DNA of 64,000 nucleotides, from assembly GCF_002900365.1 (NCBI RefSeq), contig NZ_CP025979.1:3286001-3350000 (forward strand), given 5' to 3'. Origin of the DNA: Escherichia marmotae (GTDB lineage: Bacteria > Pseudomonadota > Gammaproteobacteria > Enterobacterales > Enterobacteriaceae). Every line of letters starts with the position of its first letter. Positions within the stretch are counted from its first letter, which is position 1. Both the position numbers and the translations under genes were made by a program. Below, in pieces: positions 21,757 through 31,118 of the stretch. Below the pieces are notes generated by a model that saw only the letters and a program-made list of their open reading frames with translations, ran no database searches and had not been told where the DNA came from.

Positions 21757-22901
21757 AAATTACCAAAATTACCACGTATCGTTTACCTCCCCGCTGGATG
21801 TTCCTGAAAATTGAAACCGATGAAGGCGTGGTCGGTTGGGGCGAACCGGTGATCGAGGGCCGCGCCCGCACGGTGGAAGCGGCAGTTCACGAGCTGGGTG
21901 ACTATCTGATTGGTCAGGATCCATCGCGCATCAACGACTTATGGCAAGTGATGTATCGCGCCGGTTTTTATCGTGGCGGCCCCATTCTGATGAGCGCCAT
22001 CGCCGGGATCGACCAGGCGTTATGGGATATCAAAGGCAAAGTGCTGAATGCGCCCGTCTGGCAACTAATGGGTGGCCTGGTCCGCGACAAAATCAAAGCC
22101 TACAGTTGGGTCGGCGGCGATCGTCCGGCGGATGTTATCGACGGCATTAAAACCCTGCGTGAAATCGGCTTCGATACTTTCAAACTGAACGGTTGTGAAG
22201 AACTGAGTCTGATTGATAACTCCCGCGCGGTAGATGCGGCGGTCAACACCGTGGCACAAATTCGTGAAGCCTTTGGTAATCAGATTGAGTTTGGCCTTGA
22301 TTTTCACGGTCGCGTCAGCGCGCCGATGGCGAAAGTGCTGATTAAAGAACTGGAACCGTATCGCCCGCTATTTATTGAAGAGCCGGTGCTGGCGGAACAA
22401 GCCGAATACTACCCGAAACTGGCGGCGCAAACTCACATTCCGCTGGCAGCGGGGGAGCGCATGTTCTCGCGCTTCGATTTTAAACGCGTGCTGGAGGCGG
22501 GGGGAATTTCGATCCTGCAACCGGATCTCTCCCACGCGGGCGGTATTACCGAATGCTACAAAATTGCCGGAATGGCGGAAGCCTATGACGTGACTCTTGC
22601 GCCGCACTGTCCGCTCGGCCCCATTGCACTGGCTGCTTGCCTGCATATCGACTTTGTCTCCTATAACGCCGTACTTCAGGAACAAAGTATGGGCATTCAT
22701 TACAACAAAGGCGCGGAGTTACTCGACTTTGTGAAAAACAAAGAGGACTTCAGCATGGTCGGCGGCTTCTTTAAACCGCTAACGAAACCGGGCTTAGGCG
22801 TGGAAATCGACGAAGCCAAAGTCATTGAGTTCAGTAAAAATGCCCCGGACTGGCGTAATCCGCTCTGGCGTCATGAAGATAACAGCGTAGCAGAGTGGTA
22901 A
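21753..22901 (+). CDS. dgoD: DgoD, D-galactonate dehydratase
   Basis: 382-residue enolase-superfamily enzyme dehydrating D-galactonate to 2-dehydro-3-deoxygalactonate, first step of the pathway. Metal ligands are seen in GLDFHG (Asp183, with His185), FIEEPV (Glu209) and AAGERM (Glu235). The catalytic His285 lies in LAPHCPLGP. It overlaps dgoA by 4 bp, is intact and matches K-12 closely. Confidence 0.96.
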   Translation: MKITKITTYRLPPRWMFLKIETDEGVVGWGEPVIEGRARTVEAAVHELGDYLIGQDPSRINDLWQVMYRAGFYRGGPILMSAIAGIDQALWDIKGKVLNAPVWQLMGGLVRDKIKAYSWVGGDRPADVIDGIKTLREIGFDTFKLNGCEELSLIDNSRAVDAAVNTVAQIREAFGNQIEFGLDFHGRVSAPMAKVLIKELEPYRPLFIEEPVLAEQAEYYPKLAAQTHIPLAAGERMFSRFDFKRVLEAGGISILQPDLSHAGGITECYKIAGMAEAYDVTLAPHCPLGPIALAACLHIDFVSYNAVLQEQSMGIHYNKGAELLDFVKNKEDFSMVGGFFKPLTKPGLGVEIDEAKVIEFSKNAPDWRNPLWRHEDNSVAEW

Positions 22902-23020
22902 TTCCTGCCACGTAAGCCCCTCATCGGGCACTAAAACAGCAATACAAAAATATAACCCTCTGTAACTTACAGGGCATGGTGAGCGGCCTCGCTATGCCCA
23001 AAATCAGGAGATAGCTCGCT

Positions 23021-24313
23021 ATGGATATTCCCGTAAATGCAGCAAAGCCGGGGCGTCGGCGTTATCTGACGTTGGTGATGATTTTTATTACGGTAGTGAT
23101 TTGTTATGTCGATCGCGCCAACCTGGCCGTGGCTTCCGCTCATATTCAGGAAGAGTTCGGTATTACTAAAGCTGAAATGGGCTATGTATTTTCGGCCTTC
23201 GCCTGGCTTTATACCTTATGTCAGATCCCCGGCGGTTGGTTTTTAGATCGCGTGGGTTCATGTGTGACTTATTTTATTGCGATATTTGGCTGGTCGGTGG
23301 CGACATTATTCCAGGGATTTGCCACGGGCTTAATGTCATTAATTGGTCTGCGGGCGATAACCGGTATTTTCGAAGCGCCCGCTTTCCCGACCAATAACCG
23401 TATGGTGACCAGTTGGTTCCCGGAACATGAACGTGCTTCTGCCGTTGGTTTTTATACCTCTGGTCAGTTTGTCGGTCTGGCGTTTCTGACTCCGCTGCTG
23501 ATCTGGATTCAGGAGATGTTGAGCTGGCACTGGGTGTTCATTGTCACCGGCGGTATCGGCATTATCTGGTCGCTGATTTGGTTTAAAGTTTACCAGCCGC
23601 CGCGCCTGACCAAAGGCATCAGCAAAGCTGAGCTGGATTACATTCGTGATGGTGGCGGTCTGGTGGATGGCGATGCGCCGGTGAAAAAAGAGGCGCGTCA
23701 GCCGTTAACGGCAAAAGACTGGAAACTGGTGTTCCATCGTAAACTGATCGGCGTCTATCTCGGGCAATTTGCGGTGGCGTCTACGCTGTGGTTCTTCTTA
23801 ACCTGGTTCCCGAACTATTTAACCCAGGAAAAAGGGATAACGGTGTTGAAAGCGGGCTTTATGACCACGGTGCCATTTCTCGCTGCGTTTGTCGGTGTAC
23901 TGCTCTCAGGATGGGTAGCGGATCTGCTGGTGCGGAAGGGCTTTTCGCTGGGCTTTGCGCGTAAAACACCAATAATCTGCGGCTTGTTGATCTCCACCTG
24001 CATTATGGGTGCTAACTATACCAATGACCCGATGATGATTATGTGTCTGATGGCGCTGGCATTCTTCGGTAACGGTTTTGCTTCGATTACCTGGTCGCTG
24101 GTCTCTTCTTTGGCACCGATGCGCCTGATTGGTTTAACCGGCGGGGTGTTTAACTTCGCCGGTGGTTTGGGGGGTATCACCGTCCCGCTGGTGGTGGGTT
24201 ACCTGGCGCAGGGTTACGGTTTTGCACCTGCACTGGTTTATATCTCCGCCGTCGCGTTGATTGGCGCGCTCTCTTACATCCTGCTGGTAGGTGATGTGAA
24301 GCGCGTTGGGTAA
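23021..24313 (+). CDS. dgoT: DgoT, D-galactonate/H+ symporter
   Basis: 430-residue major facilitator of the anion:cation symporter (SLC17-like) family with 12 predicted transmembrane helices. It imports D-galactonate driven by protons. The first helix carries ICYVDRANLAVAS, with the conserved Asp and Arg used in substrate and proton coupling. It lies 119 bp after dgoD. Its last 40 bp overlap the convergent 3' end of cbrA. Confidence 0.95.
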   Translation: MDIPVNAAKPGRRRYLTLVMIFITVVICYVDRANLAVASAHIQEEFGITKAEMGYVFSAFAWLYTLCQIPGGWFLDRVGSCVTYFIAIFGWSVATLFQGFATGLMSLIGLRAITGIFEAPAFPTNNRMVTSWFPEHERASAVGFYTSGQFVGLAFLTPLLIWIQEMLSWHWVFIVTGGIGIIWSLIWFKVYQPPRLTKGISKAELDYIRDGGGLVDGDAPVKKEARQPLTAKDWKLVFHRKLIGVYLGQFAVASTLWFFLTWFPNYLTQEKGITVLKAGFMTTVPFLAAFVGVLLSGWVADLLVRKGFSLGFARKTPIICGLLISTCIMGANYTNDPMMIMCLMALAFFGNGFASITWSLVSSLAPMRLIGLTGGVFNFAGGLGGITVPLVVGYLAQGYGFAPALVYISAVALIGALSYILLVGDVKRVG

Positions 24314-25374
24314 TCTCTCAACTGTGGAATATGTGCAATGCCACTGCGCATAATCCACTTTCTTAAGGCCGGTGCGGTCAGGCATCGGCTTTTCAGGATC
24401 TTGCCGTAGAGTTTTAAACGCAGTTTGCGGGTGGCGTGCCAGTAAGCGGCATTGATTTTCTCCGGCTGCTTCAGTAGCACCGAACGCAGTATTTCCGCGC
24501 TATCCAGCGCATAGCTAATCCCCTCCAGCGAGCTGGCACTGATAAATCCCGCCGCTTCGCCAATAAGAAAAGCATTGTCCTTACCGCAGACAAAATCCCG
24601 CCAGCGTGAGGGAAACAACACGGTGCATTTTTCACTTTTCACCGCTTTGCCAAACTGGAACTGAAAGGCGTTCATTTTCTCTTTCAGCGCCGCAAAACGC
24701 GCCTGGCCGTCTTTCATCGGATAGGCACCGCCAAAAATAAAATAACCGTCTTTGCTGATACTCCATGAGTAACAGTCAGTTATCGCATTATCAAAGATAC
24801 AGGAGTAGAACGGCGTCGGATGTTTCTCTGTGAACCACTGCTGGATAGCGACATATTTACGAATCTGATGATCCGGGTAGAGATGTCGCCGCACCATCGA
24901 GTTTGCACCATCAGCACCGACCAGATAGCGGGCAGTAATGTGTTGCTCCCAGCCATCGGCGCGAAAAATAACATGCCATTTATCATCCTCACGCCAGATT
25001 TTCCGGCACAGGCTGTCGTGGTAAACCTCAACGCTGGTGGGGATCAGCGATTTCATCCACAAGTCGAAGGCATGACGATTAATATTGATATAGCTTCGCT
25101 GGTAGTTACGCGTGAGCGATGCTGTGACGTCGACGGTTTTGACGCTGAAAATCTGTGGGTTGGCGATCACATCGACAGGGAGCGTTAGCCCGTCGCGAAT
25201 AAAAGAACGCTGCGCGTCCGGTGCCAGCAGACCACCGCAAGGTTTGCTGAAACCTTCTGTACCGCACTGGTGCTTTTTATCCAGTGCAATCACCTGCATT
25301 TTTCCTGCTAACTGCCGCGCCAGTGCGGAACCCGCCGGGCCGAGGCCGATAATCGCTACGTCAAAATGTTCCAT
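24274..25374 (-). CDS. cbrA: CbrA, CreB-regulated FAD-dependent oxidoreductase
   Basis: 366-residue flavoprotein of the geranylgeranyl-reductase-like class. The FAD dinucleotide motif IIGLGPAGSALA is at residues 7-18 and a second FAD motif FLIGEAAGFISASS is near 275-288. The start MEHFDVAI at 25374 is chosen over ATGs 7 codons upstream. In K-12 it is induced by CreBC and affects colicin sensitivity; the exact substrate is unknown. The C-terminal dozen residues (YPTRFTSPTSRM) overlap dgoT and appear longer than the recalled 354-residue K-12 protein. A small 3' indel or different stop is possible. Confidence 0.88.
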   Translation of the reverse strand: MEHFDVAIIGLGPAGSALARQLAGKMQVIALDKKHQCGTEGFSKPCGGLLAPDAQRSFIRDGLTLPVDVIANPQIFSVKTVDVTASLTRNYQRSYININRHAFDLWMKSLIPTSVEVYHDSLCRKIWREDDKWHVIFRADGWEQHITARYLVGADGANSMVRRHLYPDHQIRKYVAIQQWFTEKHPTPFYSCIFDNAITDCYSWSISKDGYFIFGGAYPMKDGQARFAALKEKMNAFQFQFGKAVKSEKCTVLFPSRWRDFVCGKDNAFLIGEAAGFISASSLEGISYALDSAEILRSVLLKQPEKINAAYWHATRKLRLKLYGKILKSRCLTAPALRKWIMRSGIAHIPQLRDYPTRFTSPTSRM

Positions 25375-25420
25375 CTTTTTACTCACATTCATCACGATGG
25401 CAAAAGACTATTGTCTGAAA

Positions 25421-25436
25421 GTGAAGTCCTTGTGAA
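25421..25436. promoter_or_regulatory. Cre-tag, predicted CreB binding site
   Basis: Two GTGAA repeats separated by 6 bases, which on the minus strand read TTCAC-AAGGAC-TTCAC, the CreB consensus direct repeat. It lies about 50 bp upstream of cbrA and directly before yidR, in agreement with known CreBC control of cbrA. Confidence 0.85.
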
Positions 25437-25441
25437 GTATG

Positions 25442-26689
25442 ATGACGGAAACCGTTTTGTATCAGGATCACGTCATGAAACAACTCACCAACGCTTCACG
25501 AAACCACCTGCTCACCAATACCAACACCTGGACACCCGATAGCCAGTGGCTGGTATTTGACGTGCGGCCTTCTGGCGCGTCGTTTACCGGCGAGACAATT
25601 GAGCGTGTGAATATCCATACCGGCGAGGTTGAAGTTATTTACCGGGCGTCACAGGGTGCACACGTTGGCGTGGTGACCGTTCATCCGAAGCTGGAGAAAT
25701 ATGTCTTCATCCACGGCCCAGAAAATCCTGATGAAACATGGCATTACGATTTCCATCACCGCCGCGGCGTGATTGTTGAAGGCGGAAAGATGAGCAATCT
25801 CGATGCCATGGATATTACCGTTCCGTACACTCCTGGGGCGCTACGTGGCGGCAGTCATGTACATGTCTTTAGCCCGAACGGTGAAATGGTGAGTTTTACC
25901 TATAACGACCATGTACTACATGAATGCTACCCGGCGCTGGATTTGCGAAACGTCGGGGTTGCGGCACCGTTTGGCCCGGTTAACGTACACAAACAGTATC
26001 CGCGCGAATACAGCGGCAGCCACTGGTGCGTGCTGGTAAGTAAAACCACGCCCACGCCGCAGCCGGGCAGTGATGAAATCAATCGCGCTTATGAAGAGGG
26101 ATGGGTCGGAAACCACGCGCTGGCGTTTATTGGCGACACACTTTCGCTGAACGGCGAGAAAGTACCGGAGCTGTTTATTGTAGAGCTGCCACAAAATGAA
26201 AACGGCTGGAAAGCGGCTGGTGAGGAGCCGTTAAGCGGCACGGAATCAACCCTGCCAGCGCCGCCGCGTGGTGTCGTGCAGCGACGTTTAACCTTTACTC
26301 ACCATCGTACTTACCCAGGGTTAGTCAACGTTCCACGCCATTGGGGGCGTTGTAACCCACAGGGGACGCAAATCGCGTTTTTAATGCGTGACGATAACGG
26401 TATTGTGCAATTGTGGCTTATCTCCCCACAGGGCGGCGAACCGCGCCAGTTAACCGATAACAAAACGGATATTCAGTCAGCGTTTAACTGGCATCCGTCA
26501 GGAGAATGGCTGGGTTTTGTGCTGGATAATCGTATTGCCTGTGCACATGCGCAAAGCGGTGAAGTTGAGTATTTAACCGAAAATCACGCCAACCAACCTT
26601 CGGCAGACGCCGTGGTCTTCTCGCCAGATGGTCAATGGCTGGCGTGGATGGAAGCTGGCCAGTTGTGGGTCACCGAAACTGGCCACTAA
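25442..26689 (+). CDS. yidR: YidR, TolB-like beta-propeller protein of unknown function
   Basis: 415 residues if started at ATG 25442 (MTETVLYQ), as in K-12. A better-spaced Shine-Dalgarno (AGGA) precedes the internal Met at 25475 (MKQLTNAS), which is a plausible true start. WD40/TolB-type repeats are visible in the N-terminal third and near the C-terminus (IQSAFNWHPSGEWLGFVLD; VVFSPDGQWLAW). No signal peptide, so probably cytoplasmic. Transcribed divergently from cbrA with the Cre-tag between them. Confidence 0.87.
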   Translation: MTETVLYQDHVMKQLTNASRNHLLTNTNTWTPDSQWLVFDVRPSGASFTGETIERVNIHTGEVEVIYRASQGAHVGVVTVHPKLEKYVFIHGPENPDETWHYDFHHRRGVIVEGGKMSNLDAMDITVPYTPGALRGGSHVHVFSPNGEMVSFTYNDHVLHECYPALDLRNVGVAAPFGPVNVHKQYPREYSGSHWCVLVSKTTPTPQPGSDEINRAYEEGWVGNHALAFIGDTLSLNGEKVPELFIVELPQNENGWKAAGEEPLSGTESTLPAPPRGVVQRRLTFTHHRTYPGLVNVPRHWGRCNPQGTQIAFLMRDDNGIVQLWLISPQGGEPRQLTDNKTDIQSAFNWHPSGEWLGFVLDNRIACAHAQSGEVEYLTENHANQPSADAVVFSPDGQWLAWMEAGQLWVTETGH

Positions 26690-26690
26690 T

Positions 26691-27023
26691 TCAGTTCGTT
26701 GGCATTCGGGCTGGTGGAATGACGGCATTGATGGCCTGCGCGTCGGCTTCACTTTTTTCCACGCGTGAGCGCACTGAACTGTCTTTGCGGAATGCATCCC
26801 ACGGCAGTAAAAGCGTGTCCATAACAGCGGTAAACGGCATATCAAGAATCACCAGTGACTTAGTGCCCCAGTTGGTTTCATTGTCACCAATCATGGTGGC
26901 GCTGGCACGGGTGCCAGGGTATGTTCCCTCTTTGCCCCCTGTATGGGACATCACGCTGGAACATCCTGTCATTAACGCCATCCCGCTGCACATTAAGAGT
27001 GCTAACAACACATTTCTTATCAT
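26691..27023 (-). CDS. yidQ: YidQ, DUF1375 lipoprotein
   Basis: 110-residue lipoprotein starting MIRNVLLA at 27023, 26 codons inside the longest frame, which gives the K-12 length. The lipobox MTGC puts the acylated cysteine at 21, followed by Ser, favouring outer-membrane sorting. A DUF1375 core follows (TYPGTRASATMIGD; LVILDMPFTAVMDTLLLPWD). Function unknown. It is convergent with yidR, the stops separated by one base. Confidence 0.88.
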   Translation of the reverse strand: MIRNVLLALLMCSGMALMTGCSSVMSHTGGKEGTYPGTRASATMIGDNETNWGTKSLVILDMPFTAVMDTLLLPWDAFRKDSSVRSRVEKSEADAQAINAVIPPARMPTN

Positions 27024-27196
27024 AATAAATTCATCAGTTGATCGTTGGTGTTGGCATGATGTGTTATAGCGATCCCTTGCTGAAAATAACATCATCATCA
27101 TGTCGCACTGTGGCGGCTATCGCACTTTAACGTTTCGTGCTGCCCCTCAGTCTATGCAATAGACCATAAACTGCAAAAAAAAGTCCGTTGGAAAGA

Positions 27197-27224
27197 CTTG
27201 AAAAGTGCATATCCAGACCCATTT
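27197..27224 (+). promoter_or_regulatory. Heat-shock (sigma-32) promoter of ibpAB
   Basis: CTTGAAA (27197-27203) and CCCATTT (27218-27224) with a 14-bp spacer, the sigma-32 consensus architecture, 104 bp upstream of ibpA. Confidence 0.88.
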
Positions 27225-27229
27225 TTATA

Positions 27230-27327
27230 CCGTAGCCGATGAGAACGCGCCTGATGGGTGTTCTGGCTATCCGACCTGTCCATTGTGGAAGGTCTTACAT
27301 TCTCGCTGATTTCAGGAGCTATTGATT
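27230..27327 (+). promoter_or_regulatory. ibpA 5' UTR, ROSE-like RNA thermometer
   Basis: About 98 nt of leader between the sigma-32 promoter and ibpA. By homology with E. coli ibpA this leader folds at low temperature and masks the Shine-Dalgarno (AGGAGC at 27316-27321). Complementary pyrimidine-rich segments (CTGTCC, GGTCTTAC) are visible, but I did not fold it. Confidence 0.7.
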
Positions 27328-27741
27328 ATGCGTAACTTTGATTTATCCCCGCTTTATCGTTCTGCAATTGGATTTGACCGTTTGTTTAACCACTTAGAAA
27401 ACAACCAGAGCCAGAGTAATGGTGGCTACCCTCCGTATAACGTTGAACTGGTAGACGAAAACCATTATCGCATTGCTATCGCTGTAGCTGGTTTTGCTGA
27501 GAGTGAACTGGAAATTACCGCCCAGGACAATCTGCTGGTGGTGAAAGGTGCTCACGCCGACGAACAAAAAGAGCGCACCTATCTGTACCAGGGCATCGCT
27601 GAACGCAACTTCGAACGCAAATTCCAGTTAGCAGAAAACATTCATGTTCGTGGCGCTAACCTGGTGAACGGTCTGCTGTATATCGATCTCGAACGCGTGA
27701 TTCCGGAAGCGAAAAAACCGCGCCGTATCGAAATCAACTAA
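27328..27741 (+). CDS. ibpA: IbpA, small heat-shock chaperone
   Basis: 137-residue small heat-shock protein. The alpha-crystallin domain covers about residues 35-125 ([34 protein letters not shown]), and the C-terminal IEIN motif helps oligomerisation. It binds aggregating proteins with IbpB for later DnaK/ClpB refolding and also represses ibp translation. It starts at ATG 27328, two codons inside the longest frame. Operon with ibpB. Confidence 0.97.
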
Positions 27742-27852
27742 TTCTCTAAGGCCGCCTGGCGCGGCCTGGCAACTTCATGCTCGCCGTCAGGGAGCATATG
27801 CGAATCCTCGGATTTGCAGGTACTTACTCGCTTCTTAGAAGGAGAAATGACT

Positions 27853-28281
27853 ATGCGTAACTTCGATTTATCCCCACTGATGCGTCAATGGATCGGTTTT
27901 GACAAACTGGCCAACGCACTGCAAAACGCCGGTGAAAGCCAGAGCTTCCCGCCGTACAACATTGAGAAAAGCGACGATAACCACTACCGCATTACTCTTG
28001 CGCTGGCGGGCTTCCGTCAGGAAGATTTAGATATTCAACTGGAAGGTACTCGCCTGAGCGTAAAAGGCACGCCGGAGCAGCCCAAAGAAGAGAAAAAATG
28101 GCTGCATCAAGGTCTTATGAATCAGCCTTTTAGCCTGAGTTTTACGCTGGCAGAAAATATGGAAGTCTCTGGTGCAACCTTCGTAAATGGTTTGCTGCAT
28201 ATTGATTTAATTCGTAATGAGCCTGAACCCATCGCAGCGCAGCGTATCGCTATCAGCGAACGTCCCGCGTTAAATAGCTAA
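27853..28281 (+). CDS. ibpB: IbpB, small heat-shock chaperone
   Basis: 142-residue paralogue of IbpA ([19 protein letters not shown] start at 27853, Shine-Dalgarno AAGGAG). The alpha-crystallin domain spans about residues 33-125, followed by a longer C-terminal tail. It works with IbpA to keep aggregates refoldable. The 111-bp ibpA-ibpB gap contains a GC-rich hairpin (GGCCGCCTGGCGCGGCC), and the gene has its own structured leader in K-12. Confidence 0.97.
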   Translation: MRNFDLSPLMRQWIGFDKLANALQNAGESQSFPPYNIEKSDDNHYRITLALAGFRQEDLDIQLEGTRLSVKGTPEQPKEEKKWLHQGLMNQPFSLSFTLAENMEVSGATFVNGLLHIDLIRNEPEPIAAQRIAISERPALNS

Positions 28282-28296
28282 TTAGCTATTCTTTTT

Positions 28297-28325
28297 GCCC
28301 CGCCAGCCTGGTGGGGCTTTTTTTA
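28297..28325 (+). terminator. Intrinsic terminator after ibpB
   Basis: Stem GCCCCGCC / GGTGGGGC (one G-T wobble-type position) with loop AGCCT, followed by seven T's. Confidence 0.9.
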
Positions 28326-28476
28326 TTTACCATCTTCAACAATGTGTTAATTTTCGCCAATTTAAGATGTTCCTGCACTCTCTTTCCCGTGATAATGTGC
28401 GCCATAAGGCAAATCTGCTTCACCGATTCAGCCATAATCCATAGCAATTAAAATGTTATCTCAAGAGAAATGGACG

Positions 28477-30138
28477 ATGAGTGATATAGCATTAACAGTC
28501 AGTATTCTGGCTTTGGTGGCGGTCGTCGGTTTGTTTATCGGCAACGTCAAGTTTCGCGGCGTTGGATTGGGCATTGGCGGCGTACTGTTCGGTGGGATCA
28601 TCGTCGGCCATTTTGTTTCACAGGCTGGGATGACATTAAGTAGCGACATGCTGCATGTTATCCAGGAATTTGGTCTGATCCTGTTCGTTTACACTATCGG
28701 CATTCAAGTGGGGCCGGGATTCTTTGCCTCGTTGCGTGTCTCCGGATTACGCCTTAATTTGTTTGCCGTTTTGGTTGTCATCATCGGTGGCCTGGTCACC
28801 GCCATCCTGCATAAATTGTTCGATATCCCACTTCCCGTGGTGCTGGGGATTTTCTCCGGCGCGGTCACCAATACGCCAGCGCTGGGCGCAGGTCAGCAGA
28901 TCTTACGCGACCTCGGCACACCGATGGAGATGGTTGATCAGATGGGGATGAGCTATGCGATGGCGTATCCATTCGGCATTTGCGGGATTTTGTTCACCAT
29001 GTGGATACTGCGGGTTATTTTTCGCGTCAATGTTGAGGCGGAAGCCCTGCAGCACGAGTCGACACGAACCAACGGCGGTGCGCTAATCAGGACGATTAAT
29101 ATCCGTGTTGAGAATCCTAATTTGCATAATTTAGCCATTAAAGATGTGCCGATTCTCAATGGCGATAAAGTTATCTGCTCGCGATTGAAACGAGAAGAAA
29201 CCCTAAAAGTACCTTCGCCAGAGACCATTATTCAGTTGGGAGATTTACTGCATCTGGTGGGGCAGCCTGCGGATTTACATAATGCACAACTGGTGATTGG
29301 TCAGGAAGTGGATACTTCGCTGTCGACGAAAGGCACCGATTTGCGTGTCGAACGCGTGGTGGTCACCAATGAAAATGTGCTCGGCAAGCGTATTCGCGAC
29401 CTGCATTTTAAGGAGCGCTATGATGTCGTCATTTCGCGACTGAATCGTGCCGGGGTTGAACTGGTCGCCAGTGGCGATATTAGCCTGCAATTTGGCGATA
29501 TCCTCAACCTGGTTGGACGCCCGTCGGCTATTGATGCCGTTGCCAATGTATTAGGTAATGCGCAGCAAAAACTGCAACAGGTTCAGATGTTACCCGTGTT
29601 TATTGGTATCGGTCTTGGCGTGTTGTTAGGCTCCATTCCGGTGTTCGTGCCAGGATTCCCGGCGGCGTTGAAGCTGGGGCTGGCGGGTGGTCCGCTGATT
29701 ATGGCGCTGATCCTTGGACGTATCGGCAGTATCGGTAAGCTGTACTGGTTTATGCCGCCAAGTGCCAACCTGGCACTGCGCGAACTGGGTATCGTACTGT
29801 TCCTTTCAGTTGTTGGTCTGAAATCCGGCGGCGATTTTATCCATACATTGGTTAATGGCGAAGGGCTAAGTTGGATAGGCTATGGTGCATTGATTACCGC
29901 GATTCCGCTGATCACAGCCGGCATTCTGGCGCGGATGTTAGCCAAAATGAATTATCTCACTATGTGTGGGATGTTGGCGGGTTCAATGACCGATCCACCG
30001 GCGCTGGCGTTTGCCAATAATCTTCATCCAACCAGTGGTGCAGCGGCTCTCTCTTACGCCACGGTGTATCCATTAGTCATGTTTCTGCGCATCATCACAC
30101 CACAGTTACTTGCGGTGCTTTTCTGGGGCATAGGTTAA
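28477..30138 (+). CDS. yidE: YidE, putative AspT/YbjL-family transporter
   Basis: 553-residue inner-membrane protein, starting MSDIALTVS at 28477. Two Asp-Al_Ex membrane domains (about residues 5-175 and 375-550) flank two TrkA-C/RCK_C regulatory domains (about 190-275 and 280-360). The repeated GAVTNTPALGAG and AGSMTDPPALAFA motifs mark the family, which includes an aspartate:alanine antiporter. Substrate unknown. In K-12 yidP lies next; here yidI follows directly. Confidence 0.9.
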   Translation: MSDIALTVSILALVAVVGLFIGNVKFRGVGLGIGGVLFGGIIVGHFVSQAGMTLSSDMLHVIQEFGLILFVYTIGIQVGPGFFASLRVSGLRLNLFAVLVVIIGGLVTAILHKLFDIPLPVVLGIFSGAVTNTPALGAGQQILRDLGTPMEMVDQMGMSYAMAYPFGICGILFTMWILRVIFRVNVEAEALQHESTRTNGGALIRTINIRVENPNLHNLAIKDVPILNGDKVICSRLKREETLKVPSPETIIQLGDLLHLVGQPADLHNAQLVIGQEVDTSLSTKGTDLRVERVVVTNENVLGKRIRDLHFKERYDVVISRLNRAGVELVASGDISLQFGDILNLVGRPSAIDAVANVLGNAQQKLQQVQMLPVFIGIGLGVLLGSIPVFVPGFPAALKLGLAGGPLIMALILGRIGSIGKLYWFMPPSANLALRELGIVLFLSVVGLKSGGDFIHTLVNGEGLSWIGYGALITAIPLITAGILARMLAKMNYLTMCGMLAGSMTDPPALAFANNLHPTSGAAALSYATVYPLVMFLRIITPQLLAVLFWGIG

Positions 30139-30145
30139 CCCTTTT

Positions 30146-30182
30146 CCGGGTGGAGTCGCCGTAAATGGTACTCCACCCGGTA
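30146..30182 (+). terminator. Hairpin after yidE
   Basis: Near-perfect inverted repeat CCGGGTGGAGT / ACTCCACCCGG separated by about 13 nt, in the 76-bp gap between convergent yidE and yidI. No long T-run follows, so it may act mainly as mRNA 3' protection. Confidence 0.7.
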
Positions 30183-30214
30183 TTCACAGGCGTTTCTGAA
30201 CATTACTGAGTTAC

Positions 30215-30664
30215 TTAAACCAGTGAACCACCGGTCAGGAAAGAAAAGATCAGGAATATCAGCACAATTCCACAGATGATGCCGATACCAAAAAGCAAGG
30301 TATGGAAAGCCAGCGTCCCACTACCAAAAAACAGTGCACCGCGAATGCTCCAGCGATTTTCTTTACGCATACCGGCAACAAACGCGCAGAGTAGCGCGGC
30401 AATGGCCAGGGCGATACCGCCGTGATCGAGGATTTTATCGACATCAACGTCCTCTTTTTTCTGCGTCGTGGTGATTTTTTCGCCTTTTATTCCGGCGAGA
30501 AGACCTCTTTTAATTTCCGCCGTTTTTTCTGCAATAACGCTTTCCAGCGTTGGCGGCGGCGTGGAAAAAGGGCCGAATGAAAAGTGGATAATGCCCATTA
30601 TTAAAGCGATAGCACCGAACAGCATACCCAGTGAACTGATTTTATTTTGCGCTATGATACCCAT
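30215..30664 (-). CDS. yidI: YidI, small inner-membrane protein of unknown function
   Basis: 149 residues with about three to four predicted transmembrane helices (residues ~12-32, ~75-95, ~107-145) and a charged central segment (ADKTAEIK...EKITTTQKKEDVDVDK). It matches K-12 YidI in length. Function unknown. Divergent from yidHGF. Confidence 0.87.
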   Translation of the reverse strand: MGIIAQNKISSLGMLFGAIALIMGIIHFSFGPFSTPPPTLESVIAEKTAEIKRGLLAGIKGEKITTTQKKEDVDVDKILDHGGIALAIAALLCAFVAGMRKENRWSIRGALFFGSGTLAFHTLLFGIGIICGIVLIFLIFSFLTGGSLV

Positions 30665-30770
30665 CTGACCTCCTTGTAGCGGATGGCAAGCATATCAGGA
30701 AAGCGCCGGACGACATTCCTAAAAATAGACGAATAAGACATCGCTATTGCGAAACGACTAAGGAGCCATA

Positions 30771-31118
30771 GTGAAAATTTCCCGACTCGGAGAAGCGCCC
30801 GATTACCGTTTTTCTCTGGCTAATGAGCGTACCTTTCTGGCGTGGATCCGAACTGCGCTGGGTTTTCTGGCGGCAGGTGTTGGGCTGGATCAGCTTGCGC
30901 CGTATTTCGCCACGCCGGTCATTCGCGAACTGCTGGCATTGTTGTTGTGTCTGTTTTCCGGCGGGTTAGCGATGTATGGTTACCTGCGCTGGCTACGTAA
31001 CGAAAAGGCGATGCGTCTGAAAGAAGATTTACCCTACACCAACAGCTTATTAATCATTAGCTTAATATTGATGATTGTGGCGGTGATCGTTATGGGACTG
31101 GTACTGTATGCCGGATAG
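30771..31118 (+). CDS. yidH: YidH, DUF202 inner-membrane protein
   Basis: 115 residues from a GTG start with Shine-Dalgarno AGGAG. The DUF202 signature LANERTFLAWIRTALGF lies near residues 18-34, followed by three predicted transmembrane helices. It overlaps yidG by 11 bp; the two DUF202 proteins likely pair. Function unknown. Confidence 0.88.
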   Translation: MKISRLGEAPDYRFSLANERTFLAWIRTALGFLAAGVGLDQLAPYFATPVIRELLALLLCLFSGGLAMYGYLRWLRNEKAMRLKEDLPYTNSLLIISLILMIVAVIVMGLVLYAG

